From Acidobacteriota bacterium (GTDB lineage Bacteria > Acidobacteriota > Terriglobia > Terriglobales > Acidobacteriaceae): DNA of 22,302 nt. Shown one piece after another: positions 8,772 to 16,324 of the stretch. The position numbers and the translations under genes were made by a program. Location of the stretch: NCBI GenBank assembly GCA_021846065.1, contig JAJZCP010000005.1, positions 1-22,302 of the forward strand, given 5' to 3'. Under the pieces are notes generated by a model that had not been told where the DNA came from, did not search any database, and saw only the letters and a program-made list of their open reading frames with translations. Every line of letters begins with the position of its first letter. Within the stretch, counting starts at the first letter, position 1.

Positions 8772-9816
8772 GATTTCCGTGATCCTGCCGGTGCGCAATG
8801 AAGTTCGCAGCATTGGACGGCTGCTGGATCAACTGGTGCAGCAGGAGTATCCCGTCGATCACTATGAGATTCTGGTCGCCGACGGACGTTCGAACGACGG
8901 AACGCGCGAGGCGGTGGAGTCCAAGGCGAGAGATGCGGCGGTTGCCATCCGAGTGGTGGATAATCCTGGCATGCGTTCCGGCGCCGGACGCAACGCGGGT
9001 GTAGCGGCCGCGACCGGAGAAATCATTCTCTTTATCGACGGACATTGTGAAATTCCATCTCCGCGTCTGCTGGCGGACACTATTCTCTTATTGGAGGAGA
9101 CCGGGGCGGACTGCTTGTGTCGTCCTCAGCCGCTGATCGCTTTTGCTCCGCAAGGCGTGGGCAGAATCATCGCCGATGCGCGCGCGTCGACTCTGGGCCA
9201 TGGGCGCGATTCTCTCATCTATGACATGACCCACGCGGGCTTTGTCGATCCCGCGAGTTCCGGCGCGACCTATCGCCGGGCCATCTTTGAAGAGCTGGGC
9301 GGGTATGACGAAACTTTCGACGCCTGCGAAGATGTGGAGTTCAACACCCGCGTCGCCGCGGCGGGTCACAAGGCGTACACCGATCCCAGGCTGAGCGTGT
9401 ATTACGAGCCGCGCAGCAGTTTTCCGGGACTTTTTCGGCAGATGATGCGGTATGGCGTGGGCCGTGTTCGCCTGGCGCGCAAGCATCCGCAGTCCGCTTC
9501 GCGCTCACAATGGGCGCCAGCGGTCTTGTTGGCGATACTGGCCGCTGGGATACTCTCGTCGGTCCTTGCCATCGCATGGGAAAACTGGATGTTGGCGATT
9601 CCGGCGGTTCCGGTGGCGATGTTCCTGCTGATTATTGTGGCGGCGTCACTCAACCTGGGACGGCGACATGGATGGAAACATGCCGTACTGGGTCCGTTCG
9701 CGTATGGCTGCATCTATCTTGGTCTCGGCGCAGGTATGTGGGCCGAGATGATTGGCATGACGCGTCCTACGCTGCGCATCTCGAACGCCTCGACCATTCC
9801 GCTGGCCGGCGGCTGA
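8758..9816 (+). CDS. GT2 family glycosyltransferase, ExoA-like, with C-terminal membrane segments
   Basis: A 352-residue GT-A glycosyltransferase. ISVILPVRNE (6-15) and VADGRSNDGT (40-49) form the nucleotide-binding part. GRNAGVAAATGEIILFIDGH (78-96) carries a DxH version of the metal motif (D94, H96). CEDVEFNTRV downstream provides the acidic catalytic region. The C-terminal third (about 250-335) has two or three hydrophobic segments, anchoring the enzyme to the inner membrane as in succinoglycan ExoA-type enzymes. GGAGGAA lies about 8 nt before the ATG, which overlaps the end of the GT4 gene. This is the last gene of the first operon; the next gene converges on it. No clear terminator hairpin is visible in the 24-nt gap. 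Confidence 0.9.
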   Translation: MSLPKISVILPVRNEVRSIGRLLDQLVQQEYPVDHYEILVADGRSNDGTREAVESKARDAAVAIRVVDNPGMRSGAGRNAGVAAATGEIILFIDGHCEIPSPRLLADTILLLEETGADCLCRPQPLIAFAPQGVGRIIADARASTLGHGRDSLIYDMTHAGFVDPASSGATYRRAIFEELGGYDETFDACEDVEFNTRVAAAGHKAYTDPRLSVYYEPRSSFPGLFRQMMRYGVGRVRLARKHPQSASRSQWAPAVLLAILAAGILSSVLAIAWENWMLAIPAVPVAMFLLIIVAASLNLGRRHGWKHAVLGPFAYGCIYLGLGAGMWAEMIGMTRPTLRISNASTIPLAGG

Positions 9817-9840
9817 CGGCTCCAAAAAAACTAGGATCGA

Positions 9841-10914
9841 TTAGAACGAGACAGCGGAGCGGAGCCCGGAGGTAAGGAAATACACGGAGGCGCGACTGGT
9901 CGAGAGCTGCGCGCCAGCATGGGTGACAGTCGTGTTATCCACGGGAATGCGGGGAATCGCGAACGGGTTGGTGCGTCGTGTCACGAAGCCGGGGCAGGTT
10001 GCGAGCGCCGCTTTGAAGCCCATGGAGCGCACGATGTCCTGAACTCTGCGGTTATACATGCCGTTAGGGTACGCCAGGATATCAGAAACCGCGCCGGTAT
10101 GCTGCCACAGAGCGGTACGGGAGTCTTCCAGTTCCTGGCGGATGTCACGATCTGTTTCTGAAGAGAGAGTGGCGTGGCGGCTGGTGTGCGAAGCCAGGCG
10201 AATCAGACCGGTCCCGGTCATGATGCGGACCTGTTCCCACGTCAAAAACCGCTGCGACTTGAGAAGCGGAATTTGATACCGCTGCTCCAGATGATCGAGC
10301 AGAAGAAGGCGAGCGTTCAAGGGCATCCGCTTCAATTCATCCGACCAATATTGTTGCCCGGGATGGAGGCGCCGGTTCTTATTTTTCCCCATGCCCCAGT
10401 GATGCAGGTCGACCACCAGTTCTTCCAGCGTGGATTGGGACGCGCACTGGGTCCACAGGCGGGCAAAACGTTCTTCCGGCAGCAATTGCGGCGTATCCAG
10501 AAGTCCCGTGCTGGCGAAGATCGTGGCCGGCAACTGGTAGGCGAGCAGGTGAGGAAAGGCGATGCGGTAGTTATCTTCCCAGCCATCGTCAAAGGTGATG
10601 GCAACCTTGGGATGGCCAAAGTTTCCCGCGGGATTGTCCAGTAAATCCTGGAGGTGGACGACTTCATACTCCTGCCGCAAGAGCTGCAGCAGGGACACAA
10701 ACGCCGGTTCGCTCAGGACAAGATGGGGGTTATAGCAAAGATTTTGCTCGTCGCATGGGAGTACGCGATGGAGCGCGAGAACCAGTCCGCTGCCGACTGC
10801 AATCGCGCGACGCGCCAAGCCGATCATCCCCGTCCATTCCCATAGTGCGCTGATGGCCTTCATTTTTCCTTGCATAGCTTCTTTCGGGTTTGGAGAAACC
10901 AAGGAGAGAGCCAT
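9841..10914 (-). CDS. polysaccharide deacetylase (NodB homology domain)
   Basis: A 357-residue carbohydrate esterase 4 family protein expected to remove N- or O-acetyl groups from the EPS or its precursor. Motif 1 is TFDDG (107-111) with the catalytic and metal Asp pair. Motif 2 is SHTSRH (242-247), giving the two metal His (H243, H247). Motif 3 is YPNG (282-285). No clear signal peptide is seen; a hydrophobic patch at about 30-48 may associate with the membrane. The start at 10914 is preferred over the longer frame beginning at 11049: AGGAGGAG lies directly upstream, and a sigma-54 promoter match (10934-10949) lies between. Transcription converges with the main EPS operon. It does not look like the longer XrtA-type deacetylase. 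Confidence 0.92.
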   Translation of the reverse strand: MALSLVSPNPKEAMQGKMKAISALWEWTGMIGLARRAIAVGSGLVLALHRVLPCDEQNLCYNPHLVLSEPAFVSLLQLLRQEYEVVHLQDLLDNPAGNFGHPKVAITFDDGWEDNYRIAFPHLLAYQLPATIFASTGLLDTPQLLPEERFARLWTQCASQSTLEELVVDLHHWGMGKNKNRRLHPGQQYWSDELKRMPLNARLLLLDHLEQRYQIPLLKSQRFLTWEQVRIMTGTGLIRLASHTSRHATLSSETDRDIRQELEDSRTALWQHTGAVSDILAYPNGMYNRRVQDIVRSMGFKAALATCPGFVTRRTNPFAIPRIPVDNTTVTHAGAQLSTSRASVYFLTSGLRSAVSF

Positions 10915-10933
10915 CGGTCTCCTCCTGGGAATA

Positions 10934-10949
10934 AGCATGTGGAGGGCCA
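10934..10949 (-). promoter_or_regulatory. sigma-54 promoter of the deacetylase gene
   Basis: Read on the minus strand this is TGGCCCTCCACATGCT, preceded by T to give TTGGC. The -24 TGGC and -12 TGCT blocks have exact GG-N10-GC spacing. The predicted start is near 10923, which would leave AGGAGA at the very 5' end of the message, 9 nt before the ATG. The position directly before a start codon supports it. Confidence 0.65.
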
Positions 10950-11031
10950 ATCGTGAATACGAGTAACTCGCGCTGGTAACCCTCGCGGATGTGGCCGGTG
11001 GCCGCAGGCAGGACGGAAAACAAGTTGAGCA

Positions 11032-11051
11032 ATGTGCAATCTGCTGCACAT
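11032..11051. promoter_or_regulatory. perfect inverted repeat ATGTGCA-N6-TGCACAT, candidate activator site
   Basis: Two 7-nt arms, ATGTGCA (11032-11038) and TGCACAT (11045-11051), separated by 6 nt. The centre is about 118 nt upstream of the predicted start of the deacetylase transcript, a normal distance for a sigma-54 activator site. It is also about 220 nt upstream of the weaker candidate promoter on the plus strand. Binding by the activator encoded at 621-1646 is inference. Confidence 0.4.
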
Positions 11052-11233
11052 GATGCGGCGTCGATAGGCTGGACCGGTCTTACATTCCCCGAGGAGGCGA
11101 GTGCGAACCCACACGCGTCGCCTGCTGAGCGGGTTTCAGCGCACCGGTCCCTGCCTGTATATGGTTTGCCTGCGTGCGATTCCGGGCAATCTCCGAGGAA
11201 GGTAAGACAAGATCCGCCGGGCGATTCGTGAAA

Positions 11234-11249
11234 CGGCCACGGAATTGCA
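11234..11249 (+). promoter_or_regulatory. possible sigma-54 promoter ahead of a micro-ORF
   Basis: CGGCCACGGAATTGCA has a perfect -12 block (TTGCA) and exact spacing, but the -24 block is CGGC instead of TGGC. The predicted start is near 11260. That gives an untranslated leader of about 180 nt before the 31-residue ORF at 11440. It is weaker than the other matches. The remainder of 10950-11439, apart from the inverted repeat at 11032 and short ACCGGTCC/GGACCGGT elements (11071-11078, 11143-11150), shows no gene I can support. Confidence 0.35.
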
Positions 11250-11439
11250 TTAGTTGAGGGTGCACCACAGTTGGCGCCGCAGTGTCTCAGAGCGCGTCGG
11301 CAAGGATGTGGCCCCGGTTCATCTCGACACGGTCCGCCCGTGGCTGGGATCGACGTGGGGCTAAAGAATCGTTGGCCTGTTCTAGGGTTCGCATTGCTGC
11401 GCTTTTCAGGAGGAGTTTGCAGATAGAAGGGACACTTAC

Positions 11440-11535
11440 GTGACACTATTACAACTGATGTTACTTCCGTCCGCGGCTGCGGGTCTTGTGTTATTTGCCT
11501 GCATGATCGTTCAAAGCGTTCGTCGCGAATGGTAG
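11440..11535 (+). CDS. 31-residue membrane micro-ORF
   Basis: GTG at 11440, stop TAG at 11533-11535. The ribosome-binding sequence GAAGGGA lies 7 nt upstream, and a GGAGGAG lies further up. The product starts TLLQLMLLPSAAAGLVLF and continues ACMIVQSVRREW, so it is essentially one membrane helix with a short basic end. An internal ATG at 11458 would give 25 residues. A strong hairpin begins 5 nt after the stop, giving the look of a free-standing unit. I do not recognise a family. The layout LPS, hydrophobic stretch, then RR vaguely recalls a C-terminal sorting signal, but there is no preceding protein in frame (a TAG lies shortly upstream). Confidence 0.42.
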   Translation: MTLLQLMLLPSAAAGLVLFACMIVQSVRREW

Positions 11536-11539
11536 AGGC

Positions 11540-11572
11540 CACGCTGGGACGATGAGGGATCGGCCCAGCGTG
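11540..11572 (+). terminator. strong hairpin after the micro-ORF (terminator or attenuator)
   Basis: CACGCTGGG (11540-11548) pairs perfectly with CCCAGCGTG (11564-11572). Inside, after one A/G mismatch, CGAT pairs with ATCG around a GAGGG loop. Only a short T-run (CGTTT) follows, so it may terminate weakly or act as an attenuator or mRNA-stabilising structure before the GT4 gene. The following 11573-11829 shows no further gene and no sigma-54 match. Confidence 0.55.
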
Positions 11573-11829
11573 CGTTTGGATGCCACTACAACCGGTTCTG
11601 GGGCGGTGCTGAAAGGCTGCCCCGGATCTCTTGGGACGAATTGTAGAAACGAATCGGATATCACAGGGTGCCTGTGCTGACTCGGGATATCCCACAATCT
11701 GAGGGCAGCGGAGTCCGGCTTCCTCGCAGTCGGCAACGATCGATGCTGAGGGCATTTGACGATTGCGGATCCGATTTAGGTAGTTGCATTCCGGTTGGAG
11801 GAAATTTGGGAAATCAAGGCTTGGCGAAG

Positions 11830-13014
11830 ATGCAATTTTTGGACGAGGATGAAGCGGTGGCCGAGGAAATGGTATGGAAACCGCGCATTCTCTTTCTGAT
11901 CGACGAAATCGGCGGCATCGCTGAAGGCGGAACCGAGCGGCAGGTGCTGCAACTGATCGAGTTGGCGCAGAGGCTGGGCTATGAGCCACGGCTGGCCGTT
12001 CTCCGCGGAACGGAATGGCTGAGCGAAGGACAAGCCGGGTGTCCGATGTACTTTGCTCGGGTCGGCAGTATGCTGCGTCCTTCCGGATGGCTCGGATGTC
12101 TGAGACTCGTTCGCTGGATGCGGCAGGAACGGATTAGCCTGGTACAGACGTTTTTTGTCGAGTGCAACACGGTTGGGCCGTGGCTGGCACGCCTGGCTGG
12201 CGTGCGGGTGGTAATCGGTTCACGCCGCAATTTGAACCAATGGCACGGCCGCACGAAGTGGATGAAACCTGTGATCGATCTATTTCAGAAACTGGCGAAT
12301 TTGTTCACCGATTGCGTGGTGGCAAACAGTCTGGTCGTGGCGGAAATGACGGCAGCGACAGAGCGTGTGCCGCAGCGGAAATTGCACGTTGCGTACAACG
12401 GCATCGATCTGGCAAAGTTCTCTAAATTGGATCGACTGCGGGATCAAGCCCGACGAATGCTGGGAATCGCCGAGGATGAAATCCTTGTTGGCAATATCTC
12501 CTGCATGCGGGAGGTGAAGGGAATTCCGCAATTTGTGGACGCGGCCCGCATCGTGCTGGCCACTGACCCGCGGATGCGATTTGTGGTGGTCGGAGACGGC
12601 CAGGAATATGCTCAGGTAGTGGAACGGATTCGACGGTACGGGATCGAGGATCGAATCCATCTGGCCGGCCCTCAGGCGGATGTTTTGCCCTACCTGGCGG
12701 CAATGGACATTGGCGTGCTTAGCTCTCTGGCGGAGGGATTTTCCAACTCGCTGCTGGAGTATATGGCCAGCGGACTGCCGTCGGTGGCGACGGATGTAGG
12801 CGGCAATCGCGAGGCATTGGAGGATACCGGAATTCTAGTGCCGCCCGACGATCCGGCAGCGTTGGCAGAAGCGATTCTTCGCCTGCAAGCGCCGACGTTG
12901 CGGCAGCAAATGGGCCATGCGGCACGACGGCGCGTGGAATGCTTCAGTCTGGCGCGTGCCGAGCAGCGAATGGAAGAGATTTACGGCGACTTGCTACAAG
13001 CAAAGGGAAGTTAA
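11830..13014 (+). CDS. GT4 family glycosyltransferase
   Basis: A GT-B glycosyltransferase of 394 residues from the ATG at 11830. The N-terminal half begins PRILFLIDEIGGIAEGGTERQ. The donor half has VGNISCMREVKGIPQFVDAA, a VVVGDGQE strand, and SSLAEGFSNSLLEYMASGLPSVATDVGGNREAL, the typical GT4 acidic motif. The start is uncertain. An in-frame TTG at 11806 has a better GGAGG site, 4 nt upstream, and would add eight residues. The frame stays open to 11668, but that part is not GT4-like. The gene lies 31 nt before the dehydrogenase, so the two are probably co-transcribed. The promoter is unclear; read-through from the micro-ORF unit past its hairpin is one option. Confidence 0.88.
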   Translation: MQFLDEDEAVAEEMVWKPRILFLIDEIGGIAEGGTERQVLQLIELAQRLGYEPRLAVLRGTEWLSEGQAGCPMYFARVGSMLRPSGWLGCLRLVRWMRQERISLVQTFFVECNTVGPWLARLAGVRVVIGSRRNLNQWHGRTKWMKPVIDLFQKLANLFTDCVVANSLVVAEMTAATERVPQRKLHVAYNGIDLAKFSKLDRLRDQARRMLGIAEDEILVGNISCMREVKGIPQFVDAARIVLATDPRMRFVVVGDGQEYAQVVERIRRYGIEDRIHLAGPQADVLPYLAAMDIGVLSSLAEGFSNSLLEYMASGLPSVATDVGGNREALEDTGILVPPDDPAALAEAILRLQAPTLRQQMGHAARRRVECFSLARAEQRMEEIYGDLLQAKGS

Positions 13015-13045
13015 CCGCAGGACGATTGAAGGAGAAACGACCGGC

Positions 13046-14488
13046 ATGGAACATTACGACAAAACGAAGGATGCGACTGCATCCCGAACCATTGGATCTG
13101 TGGGCACGGCCACGGCGGAGACAGGCGCGGCGACTGCCGAGTCCAGTACGGATTCGCCGATGCGGACCATCCAGGATCGCTCGGGCCAGGTCGGCGTGGT
13201 CGGGCTGGGATACGTTGGCTTGCCGCTGGCGATGCTGTTCGCCCGCGCCGGTTTTCCGGTCACCGGATTCGATGTGGACCGCAGCAAGGTGAACAAGCTG
13301 AACGCGGGTTCTTCGTATATCCAGCGCATTCTGCCGGAAGAGATTGCGCAGTTACGCGAGTCGGGATTTAAAGCAAGCGCCGAATACGCGGATGTCAGCA
13401 AGATGCAGGCAATCATCATTTGCGTGCCCACGCCGCTCGATGAGCATCAGGGGCCGGATCTTCGCTTTATCGAAGATACCGCCCGCTCGCTATCTCCCCA
13501 TCTTCGCGCCGGGCAACTGGTCATTCTGGAAAGCACGACATATCCGGGCACAACGGAAGAGGTCCTGATCCCGCTGCTGGAAGCGAACAATCCAGAGGGA
13601 CTCCGCTGCTACCGGGAGGGCCTGGATCCGGCAAAGTGTTTCTATGTGGCCTATTCTCCCGAGCGCGAGGACCCGGGCAACGTGACCGTGGAACGCAGCG
13701 ACATCCCCAAGGTCGTCGGGGCATCGACGAAGGAGTCGGGGGACCTGGCGGCGGCGTTTTACGGCAGCATCTTCCATCGCATCATTCGCGTATCGAGCCC
13801 GGCAGCGGCGGAGATGACGAAGCTGCTGGAAAACATCTACCGGTGCGTGAATATCGCCCTGGTGAACGAACTGAAACTGCTGTGCCTGCGGATGGGGCTG
13901 GATATCTGGGAGATTATCGATGCCGCCGCCACCAAGCCGTTTGGATTCCAGCCGTTTTATCCCGGCCCCGGCCTGGGCGGACACTGCATTCCCATCGATC
14001 CTTTCTATCTTTCGTGGAAGGCGAAAGAACTGGACTTCAGCACTCGCTTCATTGAACTGGCGGGCGAAGTGAATACTTCCATGCCCTACCATGTGGTTGA
14101 GTCAGTGATGGCCGCGTTGAACGATCGCAGCAAGCCGCTGAAGGGCAGCCGCATTCTGGTTCTGGGGCTGTCGTACAAGAAGGACATCGACGATCTGCGC
14201 GAGTCGCCGTCGTTGACATTGATCGAACAACTGCGCCGCCGCGGCGCGCTGGTCGAGTACAACGACCCTTACTTTCCCACGGTGGGTCATGGGCGCCATT
14301 ATGCTCTCAACATGACCTCTGTTCCCCTGGATACGATTCGGGACTACGATTGCGTACTGATCGCTACCGACCACTCCGATTACGACTACGAGCAGATTGC
14401 ACGGGAGGCGCAATTGGTGGTCGATACGCGCAATGCGACTCGTCGTATCGTGGACGCTGAGCTGCAGAAGAAGATTATTCGCTGTTAG
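13046..14488 (+). CDS. UDP-N-acetylhexosamine (or UDP-glucose) 6-dehydrogenase
   Basis: A 480-residue nucleotide-sugar dehydrogenase that should oxidise C6 of a UDP-sugar to a uronic acid with two NAD+. The Rossmann motif is VGVVGLGYVGLP (49-60). The catalytic Cys is C314 in GPGLGGHCIPIDPFYLSW. That GGHCIPIDP form is closer to WbpA/TviB/WecC-type UDP-GlcNAc or UDP-ManNAc dehydrogenases than to UDP-glucose dehydrogenase. The C-terminal domain has SRILVLGLSYKKDIDDLRESPS. Residues 1-40 are a low-complexity Ala/Thr/Ser/Gly-rich extension ahead of the usual start. AAGGAGA lies about 10 nt before the ATG. It supplies an acidic sugar precursor to the EPS. The exact substrate is inference. Confidence 0.93.
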   Translation: MEHYDKTKDATASRTIGSVGTATAETGAATAESSTDSPMRTIQDRSGQVGVVGLGYVGLPLAMLFARAGFPVTGFDVDRSKVNKLNAGSSYIQRILPEEIAQLRESGFKASAEYADVSKMQAIIICVPTPLDEHQGPDLRFIEDTARSLSPHLRAGQLVILESTTYPGTTEEVLIPLLEANNPEGLRCYREGLDPAKCFYVAYSPEREDPGNVTVERSDIPKVVGASTKESGDLAAAFYGSIFHRIIRVSSPAAAEMTKLLENIYRCVNIALVNELKLLCLRMGLDIWEIIDAAATKPFGFQPFYPGPGLGGHCIPIDPFYLSWKAKELDFSTRFIELAGEVNTSMPYHVVESVMAALNDRSKPLKGSRILVLGLSYKKDIDDLRESPSLTLIEQLRRRGALVEYNDPYFPTVGHGRHYALNMTSVPLDTIRDYDCVLIATDHSDYDYEQIAREAQLVVDTRNATRRIVDAELQKKIIRC

Positions 14489-14789
14489 TAACGCAAGTAT
14501 TGACAGAAAGATCGACGTGTTGCACCCGCAACGTACAGCAACTGCCTTCCGCGCTGCCCAATCAGGCGACCGGGAGGCGGTTGCCGTTTTGACGATATCG
14601 TGCTGATTTTCCGTTCCGGCGACGGTTTTGCCCTGATGAAGGGCGAATAGGAAAAACTTTTCACACTCGTTATCGGAATGGGAACTCTTTTAGCTGAAAC
14701 GGCGGCAATCATCCAGTTTTGTCGACTCATTCGTTCAACCTGCCCCGTCGTTTCAGGATACTCACAAACATCTTCCGAGTGCCCTTGCT
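14489..14789. other. intergenic region with small dyads
   Basis: No gene is supported here. Two small perfect stem-loops are visible: GTTGC-ACCC-GCAAC (14519-14532) and GCCCT-GATGA-AGGGC (14630-14644). Neither is followed by a T-run, so neither is a clear terminator for the dehydrogenase gene. The first is about 290 nt upstream of the predicted sigma-54 start at 14816 and could be a protein site. Confidence 0.35.
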
Positions 14790-14805
14790 TGGCATCCTAC
14801 GTGCA
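14790..14805 (+). promoter_or_regulatory. sigma-54 promoter of the acyltransferase operon
   Basis: TGGCATCCTACGTGCA, preceded by T (TTGGC), matches the RpoN consensus in both blocks with exact spacing. It shares its last eight bases (TACGTGCA) with the promoter at 581-596. The predicted start is near 14816, leaving a 31-nt leader to the ATG at 14847. Confidence 0.68.
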
Positions 14806-14846
14806 ACCTACCAACGGGTAGCCGTTAATTGAAAGCCTGGCAACCG

Positions 14847-15056
14847 ATGAATCTCGTTACCTTAATTGCCTTGATAGCGTGTATTTGCGAAGTTTGGTTC
14901 CATCGCGTCCTGAGACGGGGGCGATTGATGGGTGAGGTGTTGGCGACGCAGCCTGGGCGTCTAGGCCTACCCTCCGCAGCATTGGCGGGGCGCTCGAGAT
15001 TGCATGTATCGGAAGCTCAGATCCTCGGCACCGCTAGCGAGGAGGGCTGCCGATGA
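14847..15056 (+). CDS. 69-residue small protein with N-terminal membrane segment
   Basis: The ORF runs from an ATG at 14847 to a TGA that overlaps the ATG of the next gene (ATGA at 15053-15056). It lies directly downstream of a sigma-54 promoter. Both points argue that it is translated. Residues 1-17 (MNLVTLIALIACICEVW) are hydrophobic, then a basic RVLRRGR stretch stops the helix, followed by a soluble tail of about 45 residues. No family is recognised. The ribosome-binding site is weak; an in-frame TTG at 14829 would add six residues. It could be a membrane partner of the acyltransferases. Confidence 0.5.
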   Translation: MNLVTLIALIACICEVWFHRVLRRGRLMGEVLATQPGRLGLPSAALAGRSRLHVSEAQILGTASEEGCR

Positions 15057-16324
15057 GCGATCCTGTGCGCCATGAAGGTACCGTTCGCGGACTTGCGGGT
15101 GCCGCTTCGGCGAAGAATGCCAAATCGAAGCCGACGGTGACCACGACGATCCGGTTTCTTGAGACAGAGCGGGAATGGAATGCGCCGTTGGTGCAGCAAG
15201 CATGGCACCAGTTGCTGACAGAAACGACTAATCCCAACGCGCTTTTCTCGACGCCGGAGTGGTACGAGAACAAGCGCAAGACAAAAGGGGAGGAACTACG
15301 AGTCGCGGTGGTGGAAAACGACGCCAAGATCATCGCCATTGCACCCTTCCTGCTGGGGCAACAGGAATTTTATCTAAAATTTTACCGGATGCGATTTCGG
15401 ACCGCGCAGCTTCTCGGCGGAGAAGGCTTGACGCAGCGACAGGAGGGGTATGAGCTACTGTTCAAGGCGATTTTTCGGACCTTCGATGTGGCAGGCATTC
15501 ACTTCCGGCTATTGTCCACGGAAAGTCCTTGCTGGAAGGCCGTGCAATCGTCGCGGGCGGGGTTTGTTCAAGTCCACGACCGGCTAAAGATGTACCTCGT
15601 GAATCTGCCGCCAACCCTCGATGCATACCTCTCGGCACGGTTCGACTCGTCCCATCGCAGGAATTTGAAACACCGCGTGAAGTTGCTGCGGGAGCAGGGG
15701 GAGCACAGACTCTGGCGTTGCTCGGCATGTACCGCGGCCCCGGAATGCGCGCGGTTGCGGGAGAAGGGAGAACTTCGACTGCAACGGATCAGCGCACCGG
15801 AGGACATACCGGAGTTTCTCCACGCAGGGGGCCAGGTCGCGCAGGCTTCCTGGCAAGCAAGGGAGGCGGAATGGTTGGTCAAGGAAACGCCGGAATGGAA
15901 CGCGCATCTGAGCGACTTGGCAACCCAGGGACTCCTTCGTTCCTATCTCTTGTGGTGCGGCCCGGCGCCATGCGCGTATGCGCTGGGGTTTCAAGGTGGA
16001 GGGTGCTATCAGGCCTACTCGATCGGCTACGACCAATCCATGGCGAAGTTTTCCCCCGGAACGGTCATGTTGCTGTTGCTACTGGAGGACCTGATGCAGC
16101 ACGACCGTCCGGAGAAATTCAACTTTGGCGGCGGAGAGAACGAATACAAGCGAAGGTTTGCGACCGAGGCGGCAGAAGTGAGGAATGTCACGATACTGCG
16201 GCGGTCGATCATGGGCGGTCTGAGGGTCGCTGGATTCTGGTTCTATCGGTTTCTGGGAGAGATGAGACGAAACCGAGGCGTTTCGGCGGCGAAAAGACTT
16301 CTTTTCTCAAGGAAGGCGACATGA
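15053..16324 (+). CDS. CelD/BcsL-like (FemAB-fold GNAT) acyltransferase, copy 1
   Basis: A 423-residue protein of the GNAT/FemAB superfamily of the type annotated as CelD/BcsL, acetyltransferase involved in cellulose biosynthesis. Visible landmarks are NALFSTPEWYENK, LRVAVVENDAKIIAIAPFLL, RTAQLLGGEGL, FDSSHRRNLKHRVKLLREQG, SYLLWCGPAPCAYALGFQ, YSIGYDQSMAKFSPGTVMLL and KFNFGGGENEYKRRFA. The last is the usual C-terminal Gly-rich/E.YK motif. An unusual insertion with CSACTAAPEC repeats the flanking LREQGEHRLWR-like segment. The probable role is acylation of the EPS or its precursor; the acyl donor is unknown. GAGGAGGG precedes the ATG. The stop overlaps the next copy by ATGA. Confidence 0.85.
   Translation: MSDPVRHEGTVRGLAGAASAKNAKSKPTVTTTIRFLETEREWNAPLVQQAWHQLLTETTNPNALFSTPEWYENKRKTKGEELRVAVVENDAKIIAIAPFLLGQQEFYLKFYRMRFRTAQLLGGEGLTQRQEGYELLFKAIFRTFDVAGIHFRLLSTESPCWKAVQSSRAGFVQVHDRLKMYLVNLPPTLDAYLSARFDSSHRRNLKHRVKLLREQGEHRLWRCSACTAAPECARLREKGELRLQRISAPEDIPEFLHAGGQVAQASWQAREAEWLVKETPEWNAHLSDLATQGLLRSYLLWCGPAPCAYALGFQGGGCYQAYSIGYDQSMAKFSPGTVMLLLLLEDLMQHDRPEKFNFGGGENEYKRRFATEAAEVRNVTILRRSIMGGLRVAGFWFYRFLGEMRRNRGVSAAKRLLFSRKAT
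15673..15780 (+). repeat. near-identical tract shared by the tandem acyltransferase genes, copy 1
   Basis: These 108 nt match 16938-17045 with only three mismatches, and the first 57 nt are identical. The flanking parts of the two genes are clearly more diverged in DNA. The tract encodes the region around the Cys-containing insertion. Confidence 0.9.

Noticed and set aside
10174..10644. Plus-strand ORF antisense to the deacetylase gene
   Set aside because: Lies entirely within the NodB-domain coding region with no domain or ribosome-binding site.
10730..11989. 419-codon minus-strand frame spanning the regulatory region
   Set aside because: It crosses the deacetylase start, the micro-ORF region and the GT4 start; the product is Arg/Pro/Ser-rich with no family features.
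14630..14644. Stem-loop GCCCT-GATGA-AGGGC as terminator or riboswitch
   Set aside because: Only 5 bp with no T-run, and no recognisable riboswitch core around it.
15529..16320. Upstream extension of the second acyltransferase frame
   Set aside because: Overlaps copy 1 in another frame; homology and the ATGA junction place the start at 16321.
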